Below are positions 9,391 to 19,171 of a stretch of DNA of 64,000 bases, in pieces; position 1 is the first letter of the stretch, and every line of letters begins with the position of its first letter. The notes under the pieces were generated by a model. That model searched no databases. It saw nothing but the letters and a program-made list of their open reading frames with translations, and was not told the DNA's origin. Source of the DNA: Paenibacillus castaneae (GTDB taxonomy: Bacteria > Bacillota > Bacilli > Paenibacillales > Paenibacillaceae); assembly GCF_002884445.1 (NCBI RefSeq), contig NZ_KZ614144.1, positions 227,272 to 291,271 of the forward strand, read 5' to 3'. Position numbers and translations under genes: made by a program.

Positions 9391-10692
9391 ATGAATGTAG
9401 TTATAGTTTCAACGGTAGAAGAACTTGTAAATGCAGCTGGCAATCAAGCGATTGAAGTGATTCGTGTGAGGGGTAAAATAATGGATAGTCCCTCGTTAAA
9501 CTTGTCACCAGGGCAACAATTAGTCGGCGAGGGCGATTCGGTTATCGAATTTAAGAGAGGCGTCGATGGTATTGAGGTCTGTCGAGACAATAAAATTGAA
9601 GGGTTAACCATTATAGTTGAATCTAGCTGTCGGGCAGTTTTAAACAGCTCAAATGTAGAATCATTTGGAACAATAAGCTTAATAAATGTAAAAACCATCG
9701 GTGAAATTCAAATTCTAGCAACTGGATCTGTACGTTCAGGACATGTAGTTGCTCATAATGTGAACGTAATTGAAGCAGATACGAGAGAGCGGCAGGATCG
9801 ACCACAAGGGTTTGGTGTATATGTCTTACAGGGAGCCTTCACATTATGGAATCAACAAACGGATCCGGACGTGACAATTACAGCTCACCTTATCGGACTG
9901 AGTGCTGGAACGGATGAAAAACCTGTACAAGGAAGCGGTATTTTTGTTAGTGGTGCTGGTGACGTAGGTGGTCGACTCGAAGTGGATATGTTAGAAACGG
10001 GTGAGATATACTCCAATGGTGGAATTAAACAAGGTACGCCTGATGTAATTACAGGTGGTGTTTTTGTCGTTTATGGGGCATATGTCAAAAAGGTAGTAAA
10101 TCGCGGTCCTGTGACGACATATGGTGTAAATGATATGGTGTTGGATAATTGGGGGATTGTGAATGAATGGGTGGCAGAGGATCGTATTACTTCACATGGA
10201 CCAAGTGGGATTGGTTTTGTAAACTTTAATGAAATCGGGACGCTGCGTATTCTTAGTGATATCGAGACGTATGGGATCGGTGCTCGGGGATTTAATTTGT
10301 ATGATGGAAGTTTAGAACATGCACATTTTAAAAGGATTGTTACTCATGCAAATGCTGCAGTCGGTATTCAAGTCAGTCGACCTTTAGGAATGTTAGTCGT
10401 TCATGAAGATATTGAAACCTTTGGGGGTGAAGGTGAGTCCTTAGTGAAAGGAGTCATCAAGCAACTAGCTGCCGACGGGTTAAGTGTCCAAGAAGGAGGG
10501 AAAATCGATAAAGTTGAAATTGGCGGTAGAATCGTTACAAATGGGCAAAATGTTCGAAGTCTACACGTACAAGGTGAAATAAATGCAATTACGATCAATG
10601 GCGGGATATTCTCGAAAGGACCTGGAGCAAAAGCAGTTCTAGTTGAAGGTGGTAAAGTCCCATTAAACGGTATTGAAATTCATGAACAGTGA
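9391..10692 (+). CDS. Predicted right-handed beta-helix protein, function unknown
   Basis: A 433-residue protein with no signal peptide and no membrane segment. It is built of short repeated strand-turn units rich in I/V-x-I/V and G-N/D-G turns (for example the GGRLEVDMLETGEIYSNGG and ITINGGIFSKGPGAKAV regions). This periodicity is typical of pectin-lyase-like parallel beta-helices. No polysaccharide-lyase catalytic motif is recognised. GGATGAAATAA precedes the ATG. It could be a structural, adhesive or carbohydrate-binding protein, but function cannot be assigned. It stands alone immediately after ssrA module copy 2. Confidence 0.75.
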   Translation: MNVVIVSTVEELVNAAGNQAIEVIRVRGKIMDSPSLNLSPGQQLVGEGDSVIEFKRGVDGIEVCRDNKIEGLTIIVESSCRAVLNSSNVESFGTISLINVKTIGEIQILATGSVRSGHVVAHNVNVIEADTRERQDRPQGFGVYVLQGAFTLWNQQTDPDVTITAHLIGLSAGTDEKPVQGSGIFVSGAGDVGGRLEVDMLETGEIYSNGGIKQGTPDVITGGVFVVYGAYVKKVVNRGPVTTYGVNDMVLDNWGIVNEWVAEDRITSHGPSGIGFVNFNEIGTLRILSDIETYGIGARGFNLYDGSLEHAHFKRIVTHANAAVGIQVSRPLGMLVVHEDIETFGGEGESLVKGVIKQLAADGLSVQEGGKIDKVEIGGRIVTNGQNVRSLHVQGEINAITINGGIFSKGPGAKAVLVEGGKVPLNGIEIHEQ

Positions 10693-10942
10693 ACAAAATA
10701 ATGAAGATATCATGAGCGTCGCATGAAACCCTTCCTGTGATTTTTTTCTCCTTGACTAAAACTAATGGAGGTATCCGAAAGTGGACGCTATAATAATGGA
10801 ATAGACTTTATGGGATTTTTATCAGCAAAATGGAGAATGAAATACGTTATTGTAATCAATATATTGCACCTGTGAGCGACTATAAACGGATCTTTGGAAG
10901 TTCTGTATTATGGGGAATGGCAGTTGAGGGAGAGGACAGATT

Positions 10943-12718
10943 ATGTTGCAGATCGACGAAATCAGGACAACTCCTAGACGTCTTTGGCCTAGGACTTTAC
11001 GTGGGCGACTCAGTATTCTTCTGGTGGTCAGTGTCTTGATTCCAGTCGTATTAATTGGATTTATATCTTTTGAGTGGATGTCTGCGGTTCAAACCACTAA
11101 GATTGATGAAGATTTAACGAGTAGTGTCAAGTCAGGAAGAGAATCGATTGAACGAATCCTGAGCAATTTGAGCGATGCATCCCAAATGCTTACATTTGAC
11201 AGCGGTACCGGACAAGATGTAGTCGGGTTTCTTCAGGCAGAGACTCCATATGAACGGGCTGTGCTTTTTAAAGCGATTAATAAATCGGTGAACCTTATTA
11301 ATTTATCTAATCCAAGTCTGGGACAAATATTTTATTATTTTCCCCGAGAAGAGACGGTGTACCGGTTTGAAAATATGCCGATAACGGACAATTTGAATCT
11401 CGAAACATTGCCATTATTTTATCAGGCTAACCGTATTTCTTATTACGGACCACATCCGTCGGTAGTTAGGGGAGCGGAAGATCGACTTGTATTCTCGATT
11501 ATGCGGGAGGTAAGCGACGATTTTCCTAACACTTACGTATATGTTGAAACAAGGGCTGATAACTTCAAGGATATGCTTTCTCCCAGTCGACTAGGAATGA
11601 AGGCGCTTTATTTCCTTGTCAATCCTGATGGAAAGGTAGCATATAGCGATGATAGTGAGCTTGCCGCTCAAGGCAAGCGTTTGTCTGACATTCATAACTT
11701 GGGCGGAAATTTTCAAATATATGAGTCCTCTAATCGTAACGGATGGACGCTCGTGATGGCTGTATCCAAGCTTGAATATGAAGCGGAAACCAAGAAGTGG
11801 TTGCGGCAATACACGTATATTTCGGCATTATCGCTCAGTCTGGGTCTTATATTTGCTATGGTCATTTGGCGAATGGTGAATAGGCCCTTGCAGCTCATAA
11901 CGAAAGAAGTACGATTGTTTACAGGTGAACAACCGATTGATTCCCCGTCTGTTCAGACCGGATTGGATGAATTCGATATTCTCTTGGAACGGTTCTACGA
12001 CATGCGCAACAGACTGATTGAGATGATCAGTGAGATTAAACATGGAGAGAAACGAAGAGGAGAGATGGAAGTAGAGAAACTATTAGTACAAATCAATCCT
12101 CATTTTCTACATAATACATTAAACACTGTTCAGTGGCTGGCACGAATACATCACCAACCACAAATCGATAGACTTGTATCTGTCTTTACCCGTGTACTGC
12201 ATTATAATTTGGGGAAGCAGAATATCATCGTTCGAGTGGGTCAGGAGGTAGAGGCGCTCTCCAATTACATTGAATTGCAAGACATCCGTTATAATTATAT
12301 GTTTCAAGTAAAGGTAGATGTGGATCCGGCCTTACTAGACGTACCTATACCGCGTTTTATTTTGCAACCTTTAGTTGAGAATGCTTTGTATCACGGGCTT
12401 CCAGATGATAAAGGGGAGATATTGGTTACCATCCGTCGATTGAATGAAATCGAGTTTGAGATGTGCGTGTCGGATAACGGGACGGGTATGGATCAGGAGC
12501 AATTACAGCACTTACTAAGCGATAAGGGATTTGAGGAACAAAAGTCGGGACTCGGGATCGGATTGAAATACGTAATCAAGCTGATGGAGGTTTATTATAA
12601 GGAGCAGGCCAAATTTGATATGAAGAGCGAACAAGGCAAAGGGACGATTGTGTCGCTAATATTACCGCTTAAGATTGAAGGAGTGTCATTTGATGATAAG
12701 AGCAATGATCGTAGATGA
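10943..12718 (+). CDS. YesM-family sensor histidine kinase of a carbohydrate operon
   Basis: A 591-residue membrane kinase. Helix 1 spans about residues 23-43, an extracytoplasmic sensor about 45-285 and helix 2 about 290-311, followed by a HAMP-like linker. The His_kinase motif QINPHFLHNTLN has its phospho-His near residue 387. The ATPase N-box is LQPLVENALYHG, and the G boxes are DNGTGMD and SGLGIGLKYV. The gene overlaps the response-regulator gene by 26 nt, so they are translationally coupled. The following binding protein, permeases and GH31 enzyme suggest the pair switches on the operon when an oligosaccharide is present. That ligand is inferred, not shown. Confidence 0.95.
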   Translation: MLQIDEIRTTPRRLWPRTLRGRLSILLVVSVLIPVVLIGFISFEWMSAVQTTKIDEDLTSSVKSGRESIERILSNLSDASQMLTFDSGTGQDVVGFLQAETPYERAVLFKAINKSVNLINLSNPSLGQIFYYFPREETVYRFENMPITDNLNLETLPLFYQANRISYYGPHPSVVRGAEDRLVFSIMREVSDDFPNTYVYVETRADNFKDMLSPSRLGMKALYFLVNPDGKVAYSDDSELAAQGKRLSDIHNLGGNFQIYESSNRNGWTLVMAVSKLEYEAETKKWLRQYTYISALSLSLGLIFAMVIWRMVNRPLQLITKEVRLFTGEQPIDSPSVQTGLDEFDILLERFYDMRNRLIEMISEIKHGEKRRGEMEVEKLLVQINPHFLHNTLNTVQWLARIHHQPQIDRLVSVFTRVLHYNLGKQNIIVRVGQEVEALSNYIELQDIRYNYMFQVKVDVDPALLDVPIPRFILQPLVENALYHGLPDDKGEILVTIRRLNEIEFEMCVSDNGTGMDQEQLQHLLSDKGFEEQKSGLGIGLKYVIKLMEVYYKEQAKFDMKSEQGKGTIVSLILPLKIEGVSFDDKSNDRR

Positions 12719-13727
12719 TGAACATTTAGTTCGTGTCGGATTAAGAATGACGATGCCGTGGGACAAGTTCTCGATCGAGGTGGCAGGTGAAGCCCGGAAC
12801 GCCGAGGAGGCGCTCAAGCTGCTTGAGAAGGAATCGTTTGATTTAATGTTTATCGATATTTCAATGCCTGGGATGAACGGGCTCGATCTTGTGAATTTGG
12901 TACATATGCAGTACCCTGATATTTCGACTGTTATTCTTACCTGTCATCAGGAATTTGAGTATGTACAGAAAGCACTCCGTTTCGGGGCAGTGGATTATTT
13001 AGTGAAAACACAGCTGGAGCTAGATGTTATGGAACAAGCTTTAGAACGAATTGTTTCACGTATAAGCATAGCTCGATTGGATCAAACGGCAGCTATGATT
13101 GCAATAGATTCAATTCCCTCCAGCGAGGAGATGAAGGAGCTATGGTTACAGGTAAGTTGGTTAATGGATGACGACTTGTTTTCTCAAATGATGAGTAAGC
13201 TTGAGCAGCAAAAAGTGGATAATTGTGCTGTAATACTAAAAAAAGCTTTAGAGTATTGGGCAGAGTGTCTTCCGGCCTATGCTGATATATTTGAAAAGGA
13301 TTCTATAGACAAGGATGAACGTCGGGAGCAAATTCTGCAGTGGATGAAAGACACTCGCAAAGCAGCAGTCAGCCGGCTAATCTGGACGAATTATACGGAG
13401 GAAGTAATAAAGCAAATATTACTCGCGGTGGATTATATCCATCAGTGTGATGGCAAGCAGCCATCGCAAGCGGAGTTATGTGTACATGTCAGCATGAGCC
13501 GCAGCTATTTCAGCAAATGCTTTAGAGGTGTTGTAGGAGTCTCGTTTGCCACATACATTCAAAATGTTGGATTAAACCGTGCTAAACTACTATTAATGAA
13601 TACCAATTATCCTGTCTACCGGGTAGCTGAAGAAGTGGGGTTTCAGGACGATAAGTATTTCAGCAAGCTCTTTCGGGAACGGACAGGCTTTCTGCCAAGC
13701 CAGTATCGCTCCAGTATGCGGTTTTGA
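12693..13727 (+). CDS. YesN/AraC-type response regulator
   Basis: A 344-residue regulator. The receiver domain (residues 1-120) has acidic residues VDDE, the phospho-acceptor Asp55 in FIDISMPG, and Lys in YLVKT. The C-terminal AraC-type double HTH (about 245-340) ends in the conserved VAEEVGFQDDKYFSKLFRER block. The middle linker is short compared with 500-residue YesN proteins. The ATG at 12693 is chosen over TTG 12675 because GGAG lies just upstream and it starts exactly at the receiver fold. Partner of the overlapping kinase. Confidence 0.95.
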   Translation: MIRAMIVDDEHLVRVGLRMTMPWDKFSIEVAGEARNAEEALKLLEKESFDLMFIDISMPGMNGLDLVNLVHMQYPDISTVILTCHQEFEYVQKALRFGAVDYLVKTQLELDVMEQALERIVSRISIARLDQTAAMIAIDSIPSSEEMKELWLQVSWLMDDDLFSQMMSKLEQQKVDNCAVILKKALEYWAECLPAYADIFEKDSIDKDERREQILQWMKDTRKAAVSRLIWTNYTEEVIKQILLAVDYIHQCDGKQPSQAELCVHVSMSRSYFSKCFRGVVGVSFATYIQNVGLNRAKLLLMNTNYPVYRVAEEVGFQDDKYFSKLFRERTGFLPSQYRSSMRF

Positions 13728-13759
13728 ATGTACTTCTCTATTCAATAATAAGTATGAAG

Positions 13760-13796
13760 GAAGCGCAGGCATCGTAGTCGGCGGCTTCTTTTTTTT
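13760..13796 (+). terminator. Weak terminator after the response regulator
   Basis: GAAGC at 13760 pairs with GCTTC at 13884-equivalent offset 13784-13788 across an imperfect stem and is followed by eight T's. Partial read-through into the binding-protein gene is plausible. Confidence 0.5.
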
Positions 13797-13896
13797 GATG
13801 CTTATATGGGAGAAAATAATCTATTAATGGTGTGTTAATTGTGTAAAGTAAATCATTCAAGCACAAAAACCACAGGTAAAGAGGACAAATGGCTTT

Positions 13897-13925
13897 CCCG
13901 TCTGAAGAGAAAGCGGTGCTATAAT
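13897..13925 (+). promoter_or_regulatory. Extended -10 promoter before the solute-binding protein
   Basis: TATAAT at 13920-13925 is preceded by TG at 13917-13918 (extended -10). No good -35 lies 17 nt upstream, which suits an activator-dependent promoter for the YesN-type regulator. The start codon is 50 nt downstream. Confidence 0.6.
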
Positions 13926-13974
13926 TTGAAAAGTAAAACGCTGCTTAAATACGATTCTGAAAGGGGTTTCAAAG

Positions 13975-15648
13975 ATGAAAAAAAAGGGGTCCATATTGCT
14001 TCTGTCTCTTCTGTTACTCTTAACTACTGCATGCTCTAATACTTCTGGAACAAAGGAAAGCAAGAAGGGAGAGAATAATTCGGTTTCCGTGGAGAGCAAA
14101 GATCCATTTGCTCCACTACCGGAGAAAGTAACCATTAATTTGGCGAAAAGCGAGGGAGATATTAACCTCAATCTGCCTGTAGGGGATACGCTGACTGATA
14201 ATGCGTGGACACGATTAATAGAAGAAAAATTGCAGGCTGATTTAAATTATGTATGGACGGTAAAAGCCGGCGACCCGTACACTCAGAAATTAAAGCTATC
14301 GATTGCCAGCAACGACATTCCGGATATGTTCCTTGTTGGATTCGATGAGTATTTGGAACTGGTCCATAACGGCATGATTGAAGATTTGACAGAGGCATAC
14401 AAGGGGTATGCTTCGGATGGATTAAAAGACCTGTATACATCAGATGGCGGCAAAGCACTCGAAACGATGGAGGTAGACGGAAAGCTGTATGGTTTATCCT
14501 CTATGGGAACCATCGATAATAACACACCTATGGTGTGGGTGCGTCAAGACTGGTTGGACAAGCTTAATTTGGAAGCGCCAACCACCCTGGAGCAACTGAA
14601 AAAAGTGACTAAGGCATTTATCGAACAGGATCCGGATGGCAACGGGAAGAACGATACGGTCGGTATTCCTGGACAAAGTAATTTCTTTAATGCAGATATG
14701 CTTTCATTCGATGCGGTATTTAACAAGAATAAATCATTCCCAGGATTTTGGGTGAAGAATGAAAATGGAGATGTGGTATACGGTTCAACAACACCGGAAA
14801 CCAAGGAGGCACTTGGAACGCTTCGGGCTATGTATGCTGAAGGGCTTCTCGATAAAGAATTTGGTGCCAAGAAATCGGATCAGGCAGCTCAGCTTATTGC
14901 AAGCAACAAATCCGGTATATTCTTTGGCTCGTGGTGGGCTGGATGGTGGCCGCTGACGGACTCCGTCAAGAATGATCCGAATGCCGTATGGCGTGCTTAC
15001 ACTCTTAAGGACTCGGAAGACGGCACTTATTATGCGAAGCAAGAACGACCAATCGGTAACATACTAGTTGTCAAAAAAGGTTTCTCTAATCCAGAAGCTG
15101 CTGTAAAGCTGCTCAATTGGCAAGTAAGAATGCAATATGAGGATCAATCGATCGATCCTTACAACGATGCAAATCCACCGGTGCATGACAATGCTCTTCC
15201 TATTTATATTGGTCTCTGGCGCGCAGATGAGGTATTAAAGCTGCATGAACTGGTAGTGAAAATCGCAGCTGGTGAAACCGTGGATGAAACGACTTATGAT
15301 GGTCCTGCCTATTTAATTGAAGATGCAAAGAAAGTGGCAGAGCAGTGGAAGCAGGGAGAGGAATGGCTAAGCCAAAATTCGGACAAATACGGAGAACCGT
15401 TCTCCCGCGTTATAGGCGTACAACCACTTGTAGCCGAGAAGAATAAGGAACGCGTATACAGTGAGTTTTACGGCAAGACCAAAACGATGGAACGGAAATG
15501 GGTTAACCTTACTAAGCTTGAAGATACTGCATTTATGCAAATTGTGCTTGGTAACAAGCCACTGGATTATTTTGATCAGTTCGTTGAAGAGTGGAATAAG
15601 CAAGGTGGAAGTCAAATTACCGAGGAAGTTCGTGAGCAATTGAAATAA
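13975..15648 (+). CDS. Carbohydrate ABC transporter substrate-binding lipoprotein (LipO/LplA type)
   Basis: A 557-residue extracellular family-1 solute-binding protein. The signal peptide has lipobox LTTAC (Cys 20). The mature chain shows the LipO-like LxExLxADLNYVW opening and the EQDPDGNGKNDTVG calcium-loop-like segment near residue 217. The long size (about 550) is typical of oligosaccharide-binding partners of LplB/YtcP permeases. AAAGGGG precedes the ATG. It is the likely ligand receptor for the importer encoded next. The protein at 57906 (558 residues) is a paralogue with the same layout. Confidence 0.93.
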   Translation: MKKKGSILLLSLLLLLTTACSNTSGTKESKKGENNSVSVESKDPFAPLPEKVTINLAKSEGDINLNLPVGDTLTDNAWTRLIEEKLQADLNYVWTVKAGDPYTQKLKLSIASNDIPDMFLVGFDEYLELVHNGMIEDLTEAYKGYASDGLKDLYTSDGGKALETMEVDGKLYGLSSMGTIDNNTPMVWVRQDWLDKLNLEAPTTLEQLKKVTKAFIEQDPDGNGKNDTVGIPGQSNFFNADMLSFDAVFNKNKSFPGFWVKNENGDVVYGSTTPETKEALGTLRAMYAEGLLDKEFGAKKSDQAAQLIASNKSGIFFGSWWAGWWPLTDSVKNDPNAVWRAYTLKDSEDGTYYAKQERPIGNILVVKKGFSNPEAAVKLLNWQVRMQYEDQSIDPYNDANPPVHDNALPIYIGLWRADEVLKLHELVVKIAAGETVDETTYDGPAYLIEDAKKVAEQWKQGEEWLSQNSDKYGEPFSRVIGVQPLVAEKNKERVYSEFYGKTKTMERKWVNLTKLEDTAFMQIVLGNKPLDYFDQFVEEWNKQGGSQITEEVREQLK

Positions 15649-15662
15649 TTCCATCGACAAGC

Positions 15663-15694
15663 AGCTAAGAGCCGGTCAAGTCCGGCTCTTAGCT
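15663..15694 (+). other. Perfect 13-bp stem-loop between binding-protein and permease genes
   Basis: AGCTAAGAGCCGG, loop TCAAGT, then the exact reverse complement. No T-run follows, so it is not a simple terminator. Such hairpins commonly protect the upstream mRNA 3' end and keep binding-protein levels above permease levels. A comparable hairpin occupies the same place at 59591. Confidence 0.8.
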
Positions 15695-15722
15695 ATCTCA
15701 TGTAAGAAGGAGGAAATCAAAG

Positions 15723-16610
15723 ATGAATAAACGAATAGCTCTGCACTACCATTTGATGCTCTTTCCTGGTATATTGCTTCTCCTATTATTCAGTATTTAT
15801 CCGATGTTCGGTATCGTAATTGCATTTCAGGACTTTAGCCCGGTTAAAGGATTCTGGGGATCGGAATGGGTTGGTCTGGAGAATTTCAAGTATATGCTTG
15901 AAATACCTGACAGCAAGCGAGTGTTTTTAAATACGATATTTATCGCAGTTATGAAAATAACGGCTAACTTGGTTGCTGCTTTGATCTTTGCGCTGCTTCT
16001 AAATGAACTGCGGGCTCGGTTCTTTAAGCGCTTCGTACAGACCATCGTATATTTGCCCCATTTTATTTCCTGGGTTCTCATAGGCGGTATTGTTGGACAG
16101 ATGCTGTCGCTAGATGGAGTAGTTAATCAAGGATTGGAGCTAATTGGCCTTGATTCTGTATTCTTTCTCGGCAGTAATAACTGGTTTCCGTTTGTCATTG
16201 TTGGAACAGATGTATGGAAAGAATTCGGTTTCTCTGCAATCGTATTTTTAGCTGCATTAACCGCCATCAATCCGGTGCTGTATGAAGCGGCGGAGATCGA
16301 TGGAGCGACGAGATGGCAGAAGCTTAGATTCGTGACGCTTCCTGCAATTTCGGCAACGATCATTCTTATTGCAACATTAAGCCTTCAGAATGTTTTAAAC
16401 GCAGGATTTGAACAGGTATTCAATCTATATAACACGCTAGTATACGAGTCTGGCGATATTATTGACACCTATGTGTACAGAATGGGATTAATTGAATCAC
16501 AATACGAACTAGCTACGGCGGTTGGTACGCTGAAATCCATCGTTAGTTTGATTTTGATTTATATTTCGTATCAATTGGCTGCAAAATTTGCAAATTATCG
16601 GATTTTTTAG
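15723..16610 (+). CDS. Carbohydrate ABC transporter permease, LplB type
   Basis: A 295-residue membrane subunit with six helices. The BPD_transp_1 EAA-loop reads YEAAEIDGATRWQKLRFVTLP (about residues 198-218), which docks the ATPase. The LplB-like start LMLFPGILLLLLFSIYPMFG is clear. AAGGAGGAAATCAAAG precedes the ATG. It pairs with the next gene. No ATPase gene is in the operon, so an MsmX-type shared ATPase encoded elsewhere is inferred. Confidence 0.94.
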   Translation: MNKRIALHYHLMLFPGILLLLLFSIYPMFGIVIAFQDFSPVKGFWGSEWVGLENFKYMLEIPDSKRVFLNTIFIAVMKITANLVAALIFALLLNELRARFFKRFVQTIVYLPHFISWVLIGGIVGQMLSLDGVVNQGLELIGLDSVFFLGSNNWFPFVIVGTDVWKEFGFSAIVFLAALTAINPVLYEAAEIDGATRWQKLRFVTLPAISATIILIATLSLQNVLNAGFEQVFNLYNTLVYESGDIIDTYVYRMGLIESQYELATAVGTLKSIVSLILIYISYQLAAKFANYRIF

Positions 16611-16631
16611 CAGGACAGGGGGATTACAACT

Positions 16632-17522
16632 ATGGTTTATGGAAAAGGACCGCTCAATCGGATTCTTGACGGAGTCATTCTAATTATTTTATGCGGTATC
16701 GCCACCCTTAGTTTGTTTCCGTTGCTGCACATTCTCGCCATTTCATTCAGCGATAAGTCGGCTGTTGCCGCGGGATCTGTCATTTTATGGCCTAAGGGTG
16801 TTAATTTGGCGGCTTATCGGGCTGTTGTTCAGGACGGAGCGTTCTTTACGGCATTTTGGGTATCTGTGAAAAGAGTATTGCTGGGAGGGGGAATTCAATT
16901 TGCCCTAACCATTCTTATGGCCTATCCGCTTTCGCGCGAAGTGAATATTTTTCGGTTGCGAAATGTATATATGTGGTTTATCGTATTTACGATGTTGTTC
17001 AGCGGCGGTTTAATTCCTTGGTATATCACGATACGTGATTTGGGACTGCTGGATTCGATTTGGGCATTGGTGCTCCCGGGCGCGGTTCCTGTTTTCAACG
17101 TTATTATATTGATGAATTTCTTCCGTGGTATCCCGAAAGAACTGGATGATGCCGCCACGATTGATGGGGCAGGGCCTTGGCGTACGCTGCTGCAGATCTA
17201 TGTTCCGCTGTCCTTGCCGGCACTGGCAACCGTTACATTGTTCAGTATCGTTACACATTGGAATTCTTTTTTTGATGGACTTATTTTAATGAACAATCCG
17301 TCGAATCAGCCTCTGCAAACCTACTTAAATCAGATTGTAGTTCAATTCAACAACTCAAGTGCAAATATGACTGTTGATGAGATTGAAAGAATCTCAAAAC
17401 TCTCGAACCAGACGGTCAACTCGGCCAAAATATTAGTAAGCATGATTCCTATATTGATTATTTATCCGCTGCTGCAAAAATATTTTGTTAATGGATTAAC
17501 ACTAGGGTCCGTCAAAGAGTAA
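16632..17522 (+). CDS. Carbohydrate ABC transporter permease, YtcP type
   Basis: A 296-residue partner permease with six membrane helices and an EAA loop in the form LDDAATIDGAGPWRTLLQIYVP (about residues 168-189). The C-terminus LQKYFVNGLTLGSVKE is the standard ending of YtcP/LplC permeases. It starts 21 nt after the LplB-type gene with AGGGGGATTACAACT upstream. It forms the transmembrane channel with that protein. Confidence 0.94.
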   Translation: MVYGKGPLNRILDGVILIILCGIATLSLFPLLHILAISFSDKSAVAAGSVILWPKGVNLAAYRAVVQDGAFFTAFWVSVKRVLLGGGIQFALTILMAYPLSREVNIFRLRNVYMWFIVFTMLFSGGLIPWYITIRDLGLLDSIWALVLPGAVPVFNVIILMNFFRGIPKELDDAATIDGAGPWRTLLQIYVPLSLPALATVTLFSIVTHWNSFFDGLILMNNPSNQPLQTYLNQIVVQFNNSSANMTVDEIERISKLSNQTVNSAKILVSMIPILIIYPLLQKYFVNGLTLGSVKE

Positions 17523-17565
17523 GCTATCCCTTCCTTGGATTAAGGAGAGAGTGAGGAGTAGGAGA

Positions 17566-19098
17566 ATGAAACAACGGGACATGGTATTGGACATATTACC
17601 GGATGAAGTATGGTGGGGCGGTGTTGTAAATGACGGAATCCATATGCCCTTCTCATCTGAGGGTGAAGTGAAAAGGGATCTGAACGGTCATTTGGCCTAC
17701 AATCAAGGGTCACCGCTTCTTTTATCCAACAAAGGTCGTTATGTATGGTCTGAAGAGCCCTTCAGCTTCGAGATAATGAATGGTCAGCTTAAGGTAAGCG
17801 GGATGACAGAATCGATATATGCTGACCGGGGCGGTGAGAATTTAAGAGAAGCTTTCCTGCAAGCATCACAAACGTTCTTCCCTTCAAACGGAGCTACACC
17901 GGACAAAAGGTTTTTCAACGTTCCACAATATAATACTTGGATGGAAATGTCATATGATTGTACACAGCAGAAAGTGATAGATTACGCAGAAGCGATTCTC
18001 GCGAACGGTCTGCCTCCTGGTTTATTAATGATCGATGACAATTGGCATGAGGATTACGGGACGTTGGATTTTGACAGGAAAAGATTTCAAGATCCTAAGA
18101 AAATGGTAGAGCATTTGCATGGACTTGGCTTTACAGTGATGCTTTGGGTATGTCCTTTTATAAGTCCGGACAGCTCTGTATACCGTGCGCTACAAAGAAA
18201 AGGTTATCTTATTCGCGGCGCGAATGGCCGTCCTGCGATCCGTGAATGGTGGAACGGGTTCAGTGCGGTTCTCGACCTTACCCATCCGGAAGCGGAACAA
18301 TGGTTCAGGGGACAATTGGATAATCTGATGCAGTCTTATGGCATAGACGGTTTCAAACTGGATGCTGGAGATCCGGAATATTACACACGGGATGACGTGA
18401 CTCATAAACCAACTACACCGAATGAACAGAGTGAAATCTGGGCGCGCCTGGGATTGCACTACCGTTACAACGAATATCGCGCCTGCTGGAAAATGGGTGG
18501 TCAACCGCTTGTGCAGCGGCTGAGCGACAAGAATCATAGCTGGGGACTTGATGGTCTCCGAAGCCTGATTCCGAATGGGCTGGCTCAAGGACTTCTTGGC
18601 TTCGCATTTAACTGTCCTGATATGGTGGGCGGCGGCCAATATGAGGATTTAGTTAGACCGGACTTCAAGGTAGATCAGGAACTATTCGTGCGTTACGCAC
18701 AGTGTGCTGCCCTGTTCCCGATGATGCAGTTTTCAACGGCACCTTGGCGTGTTCTTGATCAAGAGCATGCAGCATTATGTATCCAAGCGGCAAAGCTGCA
18801 CGTTGAAATGGGCGAGTATATCGAGGAATTAGCCGTTCAGGCAGGGATGACGGGAGAGCCTGTTATGCGTCATCTGGCATATATGTATCCGGATATGGGA
18901 TATGAATCAGTTATGGACGAGTTTCTTTTGGGTGATCGCATTCTGGTAGCACCTGTTTTGAGTCAGGGAGCAGCTCGTCGAATCATCGTTTTCCCTCCGG
19001 GGGAATGGGTTGGTGATGACGGTTCCGTCATTATGGGACCGTGCGAACAGGAAGTCGAAGCTCCGTTAGAGCGTTTGCCATGGTACCGGAAAAAGTAA
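17566..19098 (+). CDS. Short GH31-family glycoside hydrolase
   Basis: A 510-residue cytoplasmic enzyme (no signal peptide) with the GH31 TIM-barrel core. The region MIDDNWHEDYGTLDFD lines the substrate pocket. DGFKLDAGD carries the catalytic nucleophile Asp (near residue 266), and the Asp of RLSDKNHSW is the candidate acid/base (near 321). PDMVGGG is a typical late GH31 motif. It lacks the large N- and C-terminal beta domains of classical alpha-glucosidases. ATG 17566 follows GAGGAG at 7 nt; the frame opens earlier at GTG 17551. As last gene of the importer operon it probably cleaves the imported alpha-glycoside. Substrate is unknown. Confidence 0.9.
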   Translation: MKQRDMVLDILPDEVWWGGVVNDGIHMPFSSEGEVKRDLNGHLAYNQGSPLLLSNKGRYVWSEEPFSFEIMNGQLKVSGMTESIYADRGGENLREAFLQASQTFFPSNGATPDKRFFNVPQYNTWMEMSYDCTQQKVIDYAEAILANGLPPGLLMIDDNWHEDYGTLDFDRKRFQDPKKMVEHLHGLGFTVMLWVCPFISPDSSVYRALQRKGYLIRGANGRPAIREWWNGFSAVLDLTHPEAEQWFRGQLDNLMQSYGIDGFKLDAGDPEYYTRDDVTHKPTTPNEQSEIWARLGLHYRYNEYRACWKMGGQPLVQRLSDKNHSWGLDGLRSLIPNGLAQGLLGFAFNCPDMVGGGQYEDLVRPDFKVDQELFVRYAQCAALFPMMQFSTAPWRVLDQEHAALCIQAAKLHVEMGEYIEELAVQAGMTGEPVMRHLAYMYPDMGYESVMDEFLLGDRILVAPVLSQGAARRIIVFPPGEWVGDDGSVIMGPCEQEVEAPLERLPWYRKK

Positions 19099-19120
19099 AC
19101 ACGATAGCATTTGTGAGATT

Positions 19121-19151
19121 AAAAGGCCATTCCGAATTGGAATGGCCTTTT
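19121..19151. terminator. Bidirectional terminator between convergent genes
   Basis: AAAAGGCCATTCC, a 5-nt loop, then GGAATGGCCTTTT: a perfect 13-bp stem with A- and T-tracts that serves both the GH31 gene and the leftward gene at 19172. Confidence 0.9.
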
Positions 19152-19171
19152 AAGTTTAATCTGTAATCAGC

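Noticed and set aside
10830-11039. 69-residue frame before the histidine kinase
   Set aside because: Overlaps the kinase start in another frame and has no ribosome binding site.
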